Positions 54,288-64,000 of a stretch of 64,000 bases of DNA are shown piece by piece. Where the stretch lies: the NCBI GenBank assembly GCA_001566295.1, contig KQ964248.1:1984001-2048000 (forward strand), read 5' to 3'. Under the pieces are notes generated by a model. It made no database searches. It had not been told where the DNA came from and worked only from the letters and a program-made list of their open reading frames with translations. How positions within the stretch are numbered: the first letter of the stretch is position 1; each line of letters begins with the position of its first letter. The DNA comes from Microdochium bolleyi (taxonomy: Eukaryota > Ascomycota > Sordariomycetes > Xylariales > Microdochiaceae). The position numbers were made by a program, and so were the translations under genes.

Positions 54288-56452
54288 CTACCACCAAGAA
54301 GCCTGGCCGCCGGGACCGCTGGGGTTGCCGTAGCTGCCACCGCCGTAGCCGCCAGCACCACCGGCAAAGCCGCCACCGCCGCCGCCGCCGTAGCTGCCAC
54401 CCTGGGGAGCACCGCCATAGCTGCCGCCACCGCCACCATAGCCGCCGCCCTGGGGTGCACCGCCGTTGAAGCCGCCGCCGCCGCCGCCGGGGCCTCCAAA
54501 GCCGCCACCGCCAAACTTGCGGAAGTCACGGTTGGCACCAGCACCGCGGCCACGACCACCTCCGCCGCGACCGCCACGGCCACCGCCGCCACCGAAGGAG
54601 CTCTCGCGAGCAATGGTCTCCAAGAAGGCGGGGACCTCCTGGTTGGCCTCCTTCAGAAGGTCGAGGAGCTCGCGGACGACGCCACGGTTGCCACGGTTGA
54701 AAAAGGCAGTGGAGTGACCAGTGTTACCAGCACGGCCGGTACGACCAATGCGGTGCACGTAGTCATCGATGTCGGTGGGCAGGTCGTAGTTGACGACGTG
54801 GGTGACGTTGGGGATATCCAGACCACGAGCAGCGACGGCAGTGGCAACGAGAATGGGGCAACGACCGTTGCGGAACATCTCAAGAGCACGCTCGCGCTCG
54901 CGCTGAGTCCGGTCACCGTGGATGGAGGTGGCGGGGAAGTTCTGATTGATGAGGAAATCGGACAGCGAGTCGGCCATACGCTTGGTCTCCACAAAGATCA
55001 AGGTGAGGCCAGCGCCGTGAGTGTGCAAGATGTCCAGGAGAACAGAGCGCTTGTCAATGTCCTCGACATACTCGACCTTCTGAGTAATGTTCTCAGAAGT
55101 GGAACCGACACGACCAACGGAAAGGAAGATGTAATCCTTCAGGAAGTCGCGGGCGAGCATCTGAATGTCGCGGGGGAAGGTGGCCGAGAACATGAGTGTC
55201 TGGCGGTTCTGCACGTTGGGCATGTCCTCGCCCTCTACAATGCGGCGAATCTGAGGCTCGAAACCCATGTCCAGCATACGATCGGCCTCATCAAGGACGA
55301 GGTACTTGATGTTCTGGAGCGAGATGCGGCCACGCTCGATAAGATCGACGAGACGACCGGGAGTGGCAACGAGCAGATCGCAGCCACGCTCGATTTGGCG
55401 AAGCTGAGAGCCAATATCGGCGCCACCGTAGACAACGCAGGGACGGACCCACGAGCGGTATGCAAACTTGCGAGACTCATCGTAGATCTGCGAGACCAGC
55501 TCACGAGTGGGTGCCAGGATGAGCGACGTGGGATAAGCCTTGCGTTGGCGACCGTAGCCGCCACCACCAGCTTGAGGAGGAACAGTCGAAGGTCCAGTCT
55601 GGAAGGCCTGAGACAGGATGGGGAAGAGGAAACCACCAGTCTTTCCGGAACCAGTCTGGGCACAAGCCATCAGATCGCGACCACCCATGACGATAGGGAT
55701 CGAATACTTCTGAACAGGCGTAGGGATCGTGTAGCGAGAAAGCTCGATGTTGCGAATGAGGTGGTCGTCCAAAGGCGGGTTGCAGAAGGTGAGGACGGGC
55801 TCGGGGACGTTCTGACCCGAGGCCTCGACCGGAATGTCGTCGTACTTCTCAAAGTTGATACCGGTGTGTTGCTTTGACGGATCGTCGGGAGTGCCGAAGA
55901 GCTCACGCTCAACACGAGGGTTGGCAGGACCAGCAATGTGCTTTCCGTCACGCCACTGGCCATCGCCAGAGCCTCTGGCACTAGCGCCACCGCCACCGCC
56001 AGCACCTCCATAGGCGCCACGATCGAAACCACCACCGCCGCCGCCGTTGCGGTTGAAGTTGCCACGGGGGGGTCCCGAGTAGCCAGGACCGGAAGCGTCG
56101 GGGCCGCTGGACCAGCCGCCAGGAGCAGGGCCACCAGGAGGAGGACCGCCAGCAGCTGGGCCGCCAGGGGCAGGACGCCCATCGAAGTTGCCGTTGTTGC
56201 TGCAAAATGGCTGGTCAGCGCATGAAGAGTGAAGAAGATTGAAATTGTGAGATCGACTTACGTAGCCCAGGCGCTGTTGTTAATGCCGTTCGAGGGCGGG
56301 CCACCTGGAGCGGGGCCGCCAGGAGCAGGGCCAGTGGGAGCAGGACCACCACCCATCTTGCCACGCATGTGAGGCGGGATGTACGAGCGGCCTCCGGGGG
56401 CAGAGTGCTGGTCGTTGAGGTTGAGACCTCCCATGTTGATCTGATCAGCCAT
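54288..56452 (-). CDS. DED1: ATP-dependent DEAD-box RNA helicase DED1
   Basis: Exons on the minus strand are 56452-56262 and 56199-54288, giving 700 residues. Ded1/DDX3 unwinds mRNA leaders and is needed for scanning during translation initiation in the cytoplasm. Motifs in order are the Q motif (FCNPPLDDHLIRNIELSRYT, PVQKYSIP), Walker A AQTGSGKT, APTRELV, ATPGRLVDL, DEAD within VLDEADRMLDMG, SAT in MFSATFP, and HRIGRTGRAG. The N-terminus (GRSYIPPHMR) is the conserved eIF4E-contacting end of the family. Both ends are Gly-rich with RGG repeats, and the extreme C-terminus is GGQASWW. The Gly-rich tail also gives a 544-codon frame on the opposite strand, which is a composition artefact. Confidence 0.97.
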
Positions 56453-58397
56453 GATTGTGACGTGAGAAGATGCTGATAGTTTCGTGAATTGCGCTGTGGT
56501 CGCAAGTGGTCGTTTGTAACCGGCCGATTCGAAGGCTCTCAAGGAACGAATGAGCGGCTGGGGTTGAGGTGGATGTTGATGCTTCCGTCGCCCAGAAAGG
56601 AGATGGAAGTGCAAGGAAATGGTTGGCTTGGGGAGAAGAACGGGCGGTCGCGCTTCTCTCGACAAGACTATTATGTGGTGTGCTGCGCGAAAGACGCACG
56701 CAGGTTGCACAGGAGTTGTGATGGTGTGTATACCGTCTTCCGAGATCCTCTAGAAAAGAAAGACGAAACGAAGACCCTTGAGTGGGGGAAACACAAGAGC
56801 AGAGAGTTGATGTTGTGGGAAGAAAAGTGATGGGGGAGGAGGAGAGGACGGGGCTTTATCGAGGGGCTCAAGAGTTGTCTTGGGGGGCGAGCCTCCTTAG
56901 TGCCAGTGCCCAAGGCAATTTTTTTTCGCGGTCCCCTTAGCGTCTGGGGCGCCTGCAGGGCTCGGGCGACTTCCCGGGAACCATGTCAGGCATTCATCTG
57001 GCCGCCCGCCACTCTCGTTCGGACAAGAGAGCACTTGTACCTGCGATGTATCGTCTCTGCGCGGTGGGGGTTACCTTTACCGCCTCCAGCCTATTCTCGC
57101 TCTCCTTGCGTGGCGCGACGTGCGAGGCTTCTGGAGACAAGACCCAGCCTTTGCGTCACAGCTCGGGAGGGTGCGAGACACACCACGGAGCACCTCACAA
57201 CCGGTACGGGTCCTGTTTCCAACACGACAAGGCTTGGGCTTTCTCTTACGGTCGGGTCATGCCCAACACCTCCATTGGGCATGGCCATTTTAATACGCAG
57301 AATACTTGTTCGCTGCCTTGTTTCACAGCTGCAGTGAGGACCAAGAGAAAGGAGGCAGAAAGAGCCATGTGAGCCCTGGAATTGGGGAACACAGCAGGCT
57401 CTGGGTGTCCCCGGATCCCCATCACCATGTGCGTGGAAGGGTCCCCCTGGGTCATGAAGGGTGTCCCCGCGTGGGCGGCGGTGGTGTGCCACGGCTGACT
57501 CCTGTCGACCGACTTTTGCCACTCGAGGATTTCTGTCGTCGCTCGCTCCTCTTGGCGCTTGTAGGCCCGACACCCACTTCTTCCTCGTGCGGTCTAGAAG
57601 AAGGTGATGGAAAACTCGCTCCAATCGTTTTCTCTTGCACGCTCTTCATAGTGCCAGTTCGACCAAGTCCCCGGTACTAGAATGGATCAGAGCAACTCGC
57701 CATCGCACGCCGCCGACGTGACAACACTCTGCCGACAGTCTGTTCCCGAGCATCTCGGCCGCGACGTTTTCGCATAAGGGTCCCTGCGCGATCATTGCAC
57801 CAATAGCATGATGGAGAAATATTATCGCTGCATTTCGGCGATCCAATTGAAGTCAGTTGCAGACAACTGCTCACAGTACTTGGCTGCCACACAAGTCTCA
57901 GCGCTACATGACGACTTATGGGGTCATGGTCTATCTATGCCAGAGTGCGTGACTTCCGACCCGCTAGCATATCACATACTACACGTGATGGCGTGGTCTG
58001 ATTTGTGATTATCTCCATGCTGGATTGTGCCTGCCAATAAGTGGCTGATGCAGCCGACCAAATAACGAGAACAATCTCGCTAGAGGGAGAGTCTTTCAGG
58101 CGGATCATCATCCTTTGTTTGTGCACCTAGTGATGTCCACATTCCATACCTGGCAGTCGTGGAGATTCTATGCCGTCACATGTTAGCATCACTGCTGCGG
58201 GGCATGCGTACTGCGGCCGTGACCCGAGCATTCGAGAGGGAGAGGTTCTCATAGTCGTCAGAACTGTTTTGATGCTGCTGATAGAGCCGTGGCTAGACTA
58301 TTGGGTGATCCTTTCAGCACGCAAACGCTATAAGCAAGCGTGTGCTCCCAATGTACCAGTTCGTCTCATAGATACACTCTCCTCAGCCTGTTCGACT
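56453..58397. other. DED1 promoter and PRE1 3' flank
   Basis: A 1.9 kb gap between DED1 and PRE1, both on the minus strand. Purine-rich sequence at about 56600-56850 (pyrimidine-rich on the DED1 sense strand) is likely the DED1 leader. Nothing else is recognised. Confidence 0.5.
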
Positions 58398-59147
58398 TTA
58401 GGCGCTCTTTACGATCTTGTCGTCGTTGAACTCTATATCTCTTACACCATCCTTGGTGATCGCCTTGACTGTCATACCCTTGAAATCTACAGGCATTCTC
58501 CGCTTGAGCTCGTCCGTGCAAAGCTCGAGCAGCTTCATGCCCTGCACAAGAGTGATGTCTGGGTGGTGATGCTTGTCGAGGATTGACAGGCAGTAGTACT
58601 GGGCGTACCCGTGGGCGGCATATGGCAGGGGCGCCAAAGACGCGAGGTAATCGATCCAGAACAGGCTGGGCTTGTGCGTGATGGGGTCGATGCCGCCGAG
58701 CAGCAGGTTGACGTTGTACGGCTTCCGCGACCGTAAACTCGTGGCAAGTTCGCCGCGGACAAAGTGTGCGAGTGCTGTTGGGGAGAGATCGGTCTCGTTT
58801 CGCATCGAGTAGAGTTGGGCGTTGGCCTGGATGTATTCGGTGAATTGAACTGCAGTGCGGGTAAGGTGTGAGCATGGACTGCGGCCTCTCCCCAAGGTTG
58901 GGGATATGCAACGGCAGGAGCTTCCACTAACTGGTGTCACCAGCCTCTCCGGAAAAGGCAAGGAGTGTATGCTTGTTGAGCGACCGTGTCTTGTCATCGG
59001 AGGCTTTGAGAATGGTGGCGCCTCGCATGGCAGCCTTGGAGGCGGCGATCAAGGTGAAGTCCTTGCCCGTGATACCCAAGAGGACCTCCCTAGGATCTGC
59101 GTTAGCGATATCGAGTGAGGGGTCCGTGAAGGATAGAAAACGCACAT
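58398..59147 (-). CDS. PRE1: 20S proteasome subunit beta-4 (Pre1)
   Basis: Exons on the minus strand are 59147-59146, 59089-58932 and 58849-58398, giving 203 residues. Beta-4 is a non-catalytic but essential subunit of the 20S core particle. Recognisable parts are MEVLLGITGKDFTLIAASK, AMRGATILKASDDKTRSLNKH, LAFSGEAGDT, IQFTEYIQANAQLYSMRN, VNLLLGGIDPITHKPSLFW, YGAHGYAQYY-like LPYAAHGYAQYYCLS, and KRRMPVDFKGMTVKAI. No propeptide threonine is expected. The start codon appears split: AT at 59147-59146, a 56 nt intron (GTGCGT donor, GCTAAC branch site, CTAG acceptor), then G at 59089. No ATG in frame exists upstream of the conserved EVLLGIT, so a single-exon start is not possible there. Confidence 0.93.
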
Positions 59148-59727
59148 TGTGGGCTAGGATTGTTTTGGTATCCTGCTTGAAAGCTGTTGGTGGCAGCAGT
59201 GTGTCGAGAGCAGTGGGCGGAGCTGTGTCGGGGGCAGGGAAGCTGCTTGTCGTTCGACCGTGGATGCTGTCAACGAAGGTTGGTGATGGAGCTTGATAGG
59301 CCGGACGACATAGAGCTGTCCAGCGGCGGCGGCGGTAGCCTCACAGTGAGCAGACGCGCGGGCAGCGACAGCCTGCGGAAGCCTTGTTGCAGGGCATCGG
59401 AGGTCGGAGCTTCAGCCACAGGTGGGAGCGGCCAGCGGAGCACAAGCCACAGCTACTGCGTGCCCGGACGTCAGTCGCGTGCCCCACCAACTTGCACTCA
59501 CTTTCCGCAGCAGATGCAGCAGGGTGGGTTTTTGGAGTGGGCCGGCCGGGCGACCCCTGCGCCGAAGCCTGGGCTTATCCGCCCAGCGTTTGAACTTTTT
59601 TTTCCTGATAGCGATGCAGCACTGCAGCTAGCATCACTCGACATCCAACAGCGCGACCAAGCACCACCTCGTCAAGGCACGCTGTCTGTCCCGTCCGGAC
59701 GACAATTCCCTGCAGACCGGCTTCGCC
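59148..59727. promoter_or_regulatory. Shared divergent promoter of PRE1 and RRP9
   Basis: A 580 nt gap between divergent starts. It ends, on the RRP9 side, in a T-run at 59598-59604 about 125 nt before the ATG. No specific factor sites are claimed. Confidence 0.5.
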
Positions 59728-61557
59728 ATGTCGTCCTTCTTCACAGTCCCCGGTGCCCAGAAGAAGAGAAAGAGGGCCCCTGGTGCTGAAAATCCCAAGA
59801 AGAAATCGGCAACAAGCAGGGCACCTCGAGGTGGCCAACCAAAGAGCTCTGGGGCATCGCGGAGGCAGGCGGAGCGAGACGACGAATCCATCTCTGGCAG
59901 CGACGACGAAAGCGACAATGGGCCCGTCGACAACGACCAGGCCATGGGCGACGGCCCCGGATCCGACTCGGAAAACGAAGGCGAGACCGCCGCAGAGAAA
60001 CGCCTCCGGCTGGCCGAGCGGTACCTCGACAATGTCAGGCAGGAGGTTGACGAGGTCGGCTTCGACGCGGCCGACCTTGACCGCGACATGATCGCCGAGC
60101 GTCTGCAAGAGGACGTTGCTGAGTCGAAGGGCAAGGTCTACCGGCAGCTAGCCCACCGCCTAGCTTTCGAGCAGGCCTCTCACAGTCTCTTCCGCGCCAA
60201 CACCTTCACCACAACATCCGTGGCCACATGCGCGCCACACGCTTACACCGTCTCGAAAGACCGCACACTCATCAAATGGAAGCTGCAAGACCTCCCGCAC
60301 AAGCAATGGCCCCAGACCACGAAGAAGAAGCAAAAGAAGCCCGACGCGCCGCCGAAGCGCAAACCAGAAAAGCTGGCCATGACAAGGGGCCAGACCAACA
60401 AGAGCAAGGACAAGGACTACAAGGGGCACACATCCGATATTCTGTCCGTAGTCGCGTCGCAAGACGGCAAGTTTGTCGTGACAGCCGGCGCAGACAACCG
60501 TCTGATCGTCCACGATGCCAAGACCCTGAAGCCTCTCCGAGTCTTTTCGCACCACAGAGACGCCGTCACAGGCCTGGCATTCCGCCGCGGCACCAACCAG
60601 CTATACTCGGCGTCTAAAGACCGGACCGTGAAAGTATGGAGTCTGGACGAGCTCGCCTACATCGAGACCCTGTTCGGCCACCAGGACCATGTCGTAGATA
60701 TCGACTCCCTTGCCCAGGAGCGCTGCCTCAGCGTCGGCTCGCGCGACCGCACAGCGCGTCTGTGGAAGGTTGTCGAAGAGACGCAGCTCGTGTTCCGTGG
60801 CGGCGCGATCGACAGGAAAAACAAGCCAGACGTCGATCCACGTTCCCTCGCCCACGAGGGCAGCATGGACAGGGTGTCCATGATTGACGAGGAACTCTTC
60901 GTCACGGGTAGCGATAACGGCTCGCTGGCCCTCTGGAGCACCACGAAGAAGAAGCCGCTGCACGTATTACCTATTGCGCACGGCCTCGACCCGCCACTGG
61001 CACCCACGCAGGCATCCGCCGAGAAGAACCCAGACCCGGCGAAGGTCGTCCCACCTCCCCAGCCCAGATGGATCACTGCCCTCCGCACGCTGCCGTACTC
61101 GGATGTAATCCTGAGCGGCAGCTGGGACGGCCAGGTCCGTGTGTGGCAGCTCAGCGAAGACAAGAAGAAGATTGAGCCCGTGGGCGTGCTCGGTGGGGGA
61201 TCGCCTGTTCCAAGACAGCCCAATGGCGTCTCCCAAGACGATAGTGAGGACGAAGGCATGGCGGCGCCCAAGTCAAACGGCGCCAGCGGCAAGCATACAG
61301 CATTATCCTCGTCATCAGCGCCATGGTCGGTGAAGGGCGTCATAAACGACATATCTCTCTTCGAGCGCGGCAAGCGTGGCAAGGATGGGCTCTGCGTTGT
61401 CGTCGCCGTTGGCAAGGAGCACCGTCTGGGCAGCTGGAAGAAGGTCAAAGACGGCAAGAACGGCGCCGTGGTGTTTGAGATCCCACGCAGGCCAGAGGCC
61501 AGTGGCGAAGACAACGATGAGGGCGAGTCTGATGACGATGCGGCGGTGCAGAGGTAG
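59728..61557 (+). CDS. RRP9: U3 snoRNP WD40 protein RRP9 (U3-55K)
   Basis: A single exon of 609 codons. Rrp9 binds the U3 snoRNA box B/C region and is part of the small-subunit processome. The N-terminus is basic (KKRKRAPGAENPKKK) then acidic, with the family motif AEKRLRLAERYLDNVRQEV. WD40 repeats follow from about residue 150: AYTVSKDRTLIKWKL, ILSVVASQDGKFVVTAGADNR, AVTGLAFRRGTNQLYSASKD, LCVGSRDRT-like CLSVGSRDRTARLWKVVEET, ELFVTGSDNGSLALWS and VILSGSWDGQVRVWQL. Long Pro/Asp loops lie between the last blades, and the tail is acidic. No intron is visible. Confidence 0.95.
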   Translation: MSSFFTVPGAQKKRKRAPGAENPKKKSATSRAPRGGQPKSSGASRRQAERDDESISGSDDESDNGPVDNDQAMGDGPGSDSENEGETAAEKRLRLAERYLDNVRQEVDEVGFDAADLDRDMIAERLQEDVAESKGKVYRQLAHRLAFEQASHSLFRANTFTTTSVATCAPHAYTVSKDRTLIKWKLQDLPHKQWPQTTKKKQKKPDAPPKRKPEKLAMTRGQTNKSKDKDYKGHTSDILSVVASQDGKFVVTAGADNRLIVHDAKTLKPLRVFSHHRDAVTGLAFRRGTNQLYSASKDRTVKVWSLDELAYIETLFGHQDHVVDIDSLAQERCLSVGSRDRTARLWKVVEETQLVFRGGAIDRKNKPDVDPRSLAHEGSMDRVSMIDEELFVTGSDNGSLALWSTTKKKPLHVLPIAHGLDPPLAPTQASAEKNPDPAKVVPPPQPRWITALRTLPYSDVILSGSWDGQVRVWQLSEDKKKIEPVGVLGGGSPVPRQPNGVSQDDSEDEGMAAPKSNGASGKHTALSSSSAPWSVKGVINDISLFERGKRGKDGLCVVVAVGKEHRLGSWKKVKDGKNGAVVFEIPRRPEASGEDNDEGESDDDAAVQR

Positions 61558-61975
61558 CATTGTAAGCAAAGGAGAAGCGAGGAAGTCAGCAAGCGTCTTT
61601 GCGGTCTGCAGGAGTTAGACTGGACGCAATCTGCATAAAAACAGCCCAACTGCAAGCCTGTACATATCTGCATCAACATTTAAATTACGGCATTTTACGC
61701 AAGTGTACATTGGGACTGTCCATCTGTGAAAGAGTATTGATCAAGTCAGTGACAACTCGCCTGCCAAACCCGGAAATGCGGTTGTGATACATGCAAATTA
61801 TCCATGTCCTTATATACAACGTGACATGCTGCTAGGTATGATGATCGACCGAACGCTATCATGCATCTGTAAATGATCACAATATCAACTCCAGCAGCAA
61901 CACTACCCGGCGCAAGGTAGAACGGCAAAATTCTACCCGAGCAGTTGCTTCCACTCGCCACCCTATTACTATCCA
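61558..61975. other. Convergent 3' intergenic region of RRP9 and the P5B ATPase
   Basis: A 418 nt tail-to-tail gap, A/T-rich. Presumed 3' untranslated sequence; nothing else is seen. Confidence 0.6.
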
Positions 61976-64000
61976 TTACAATCTCATGTTCTCCGCAATG
62001 ACCTTGTACTGCTTCCTCGTCTTGGCCTTCCCGCTGATCGCGAGCTTTGCCCAGCCCACGAACCGCGCGACGCTCTGGAAGACGTACTGTTCGCCGACCC
62101 ACGCAAAGAGCAGGTACACAACGCCGAGAGCCATGATGGTCGCTTTGAAGGACGTCGAGATGGGGGTGAGCTGCATCAGTTTTGAGACCGCTTGGCTTGG
62201 CGTGACCACAAGATATGTGGAGATGCTGAGCGCGGCGGCGATGGTTGCCATGAACGGCCCTGTAGAGTTTGGATCAGTAAAAGGACGTGTCTTGAGCTGG
62301 TGCCCAAAAGGGAAAAATGGATGACGAGGTAAACAACAAGGCTGAAAACTCACAATTTCGATGCATGGGCTGTCTGAATGGTCGACCAGCGCTGAGGACA
62401 ACTCCAATGAGGATATACTCGAAGCACGAGGTCAAGAAAAGCGCCGTATTTTCGGAGTTCTTTATGTTGGACTTTTCATGATGGATGCGCGGTGGGATGT
62501 ACCTGAATCAACTGGTCAGCACTTGTGGCCTTCGTAATCATGATTCAGAGAAGCTCATGCACGTACCATTCTTGCTCGCGAACGATGAGCCACGAGGCAG
62601 CCTGAACGGCGATGCAAATGGCCACCTGACCCAGCAAGGGAGTGAGGATCTTCCGCGACACCAGATTGGCTGTCGGTCGTTTCTTGCTCAATACTGGATA
62701 AGGCTCGGACCAGCCCACTGCAGACGTTTAAATTAGAACAAATGGGACGGGTAGTTGTTTGAATTCCTTCCAAACTTACTGAAAATTGCGATGGGCAAGA
62801 TCAAGAGGACATCAATGAACAGGAACTATCATAATCAGCAACCGGCCAGCGAGACGTCAATGCTGGACAGGACATACCTGGAAGTCTCCCAAATTCGATG
62901 CCGATGCGTAGAGAAAGCTGACAGAGGTAAACTGAATCGCAGAGTAAAGACTCATGTACCTGAAGCAGCTGAAGCTGGTCACCAGCGCGGCACGGCCCTC
63001 CCTATGTCGAGGTCAGTACGAGAAATCAGGACTACTGGCAAGAGTTTCAACCAACCGAATCACATCAGGGACGCAACGAATATCAAAAACTCGCGACGTG
63101 AAAGGAGCAGCGACAGAAGCCTCAGCCTCGGACAGAGAGATACCGACATCCGCAGCCTTCAGAGCACCACAGTCATTGGCACCGTCTCCGCAGAAGCCGG
63201 CGCAGTAATCGATGCTCTGGAGCTTTTCTACGAGCTCGTGCTTCTCGTCTGGTGACATCCGAGCGAACACGCTGCCGCGGACGAGCATCTAATCTGCATT
63301 AGTCTTGATGCACAGAAGTCTTGAAATATGTTGCGAACTTACTCGTTGCAGCACATCGTTGGGCGCATAATCGACAATCCACCGGAACACGTCACCGGTG
63401 ACAGCCAACGTATAGTTGCTCAGGTTTGAGATTTCGTGGGGAAGTGAGGCGTCTCTGTTAGCAGGCGCCGGTAGTGGCTGTGTCGGGTATTAGTTAATGT
63501 AAAGCACTTAGATGGCAACGCCAAAGACTTACAAGAAGAGTCCGACCATCGAGCTGATAGGCAGAATCATCGATGCTCTCCCACTGAAGGATAGCATTCG
63601 GGTTCGTCAAATCCCCTGTAGTGCTCATATTAATATCGCTTGGCCGTGTTGAGAGGAGTTCCCAGTGTCTGGCACATACCTTCCAGGAAGCGCGGCACAA
63701 AACAATGTGCGTCCTTGTCCATCAAGCTACAGTTTCGTCCCACGCTGATAGCCGTCAGGATATTGTCGCCCGTGACCATGACAGAACGGATATTGGACTG
63801 AGTCAATTCCATAAGGACGCCGGCAGTCGTAGGCTTCAGCTTGTTCTCGAAAATGATGAAGCCCACAAATTCAAGATCACTCTCGGCCTCCTGGCGCTTC
63901 ATCTTCTGACACTTTACCCACGACAGCTTCTTTAGGTGCTTTGTCGCACAGGCAATGACGCGGTAGCCCTTGTGCGTGTAGTAAGACAGAAGCTCGTCGT
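61976..64000 (-). CDS. YPK9: P5B-type cation-transporting ATPase, YPK9/ATP13A2 type (3' part)
   Basis: The 5' part is beyond the right edge. Nine exons are visible on the minus strand: from the edge to 63680, 63615-63533, 63477-63343, 63288-63056, 63001-62878, 62825-62780, 62717-62567, 62502-62354 and 62259-61976, 507 codons. P5B ATPases sit in the vacuolar membrane; human ATP13A2 exports polyamines from lysosomes. The P-domain shows SVMVTGDNILTAISVGR and the hinge GFCGDGANDCGALKAADVGISLSEAEASVAAPF, the latter distinguishing P5B from P5A. Transmembrane segments follow (SFLYASASNLGDFQFLFIDV, ALFLTSCFEYILIGVVL, IMALGVVYLLFAW). All nine junctions keep phase. The phosphorylated DKTG lies outside the window. 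Confidence 0.93.

Noticed and set aside
54243..55877. A 544-codon open frame on the plus strand opposite DED1
   Set aside because: It is a mirror of the DED1 Gly-rich and C/G-ending codons. It is almost all Ala, Thr, Val and Gly with no domain, while the minus strand encodes an unmistakable helicase.
58170..58586. A 138-codon frame opposite the PRE1 3' end
   Set aside because: Partly antisense to conserved proteasome sequence; no independent support.

Overview
This is a 64 kb stretch of nuclear DNA from a filamentous ascomycete (Pezizomycotina, most likely a Sordariomycete). The evidence is: about 44 short spliceosomal introns, mostly 50-100 nt, with GT-R-N-G-Y donors and CT-R-A-Y branch points; strong C/G preference at third codon positions; and a gene set typical of that group (161-residue tropomyosin, fungal BIG1, Set1, Ies1, Yor1-type ABC transporter). 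I see no transposon, tRNA, rRNA, CRISPR array, viral or toxin gene. All exon boundaries were worked out by eye from splice signals, reading phase and family conservation, without transcript data.

Layout, left to right: COQ10-like coenzyme Q-binding protein (+, 5' end outside the window); coiled-coil protein with a fungal ubiquitin-like domain (-); a 4.1 kb gene-free block with a 47-base G run; EMC2 (-) head-to-head with AP-3 delta subunit APL5 (+); F-BAR/DEP/RhoGAP protein of the Rgd2 type (-); membrane dipeptidase (+); mitochondrial ribosomal protein uS13m (-) head-to-head with an ER cyclophilin B (+); a conserved-looking protein of unknown function (-); TRM112 (+); BIG1 (-) head-to-head with RRP17 (+); tropomyosin (-); a securin candidate (+); SET1 (+); FCF1 (-); a Csi2-like single-pass membrane protein (+); a YOR1-type ABC transporter (-); a 3.5 kb gene-free block; IES1 (-), DED1 (-) and proteasome beta-4 PRE1 (-), the last head-to-head with RRP9 (+); and the 3' part of a P5B ATPase (YPK9 type, -) running off the right edge.

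The genes are core housekeeping functions and do not form a metabolic cluster. Themes that recur are ribosome production (RRP17, FCF1, RRP9, TRM112, DED1 for translation, uS13m for mitochondria), the secretory and vacuolar system (EMC2, APL5, BIG1, cyclophilin B, YOR1, YPK9), cytoskeleton and polarity (tropomyosin, the RhoGAP protein) and chromatin or mitosis (SET1, IES1, securin candidate). From EMC2 to SET1 the strands alternate almost perfectly, so most intergenic gaps are either shared divergent promoters or shared convergent 3' ends.

The most interesting observations concern splicing at gene ends. APL5 and PRE1 have start codons that appear to be split AT|G by an intron. The uS13m start codon is followed at once by an intron whose retention would add a basic, presequence-like N-terminus. 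Cyclophilin B has two coding 3' ends: one ends in an HVEL ER-retrieval-like tetrapeptide, and the other is reached by splicing out that stop and encodes a transmembrane tail.
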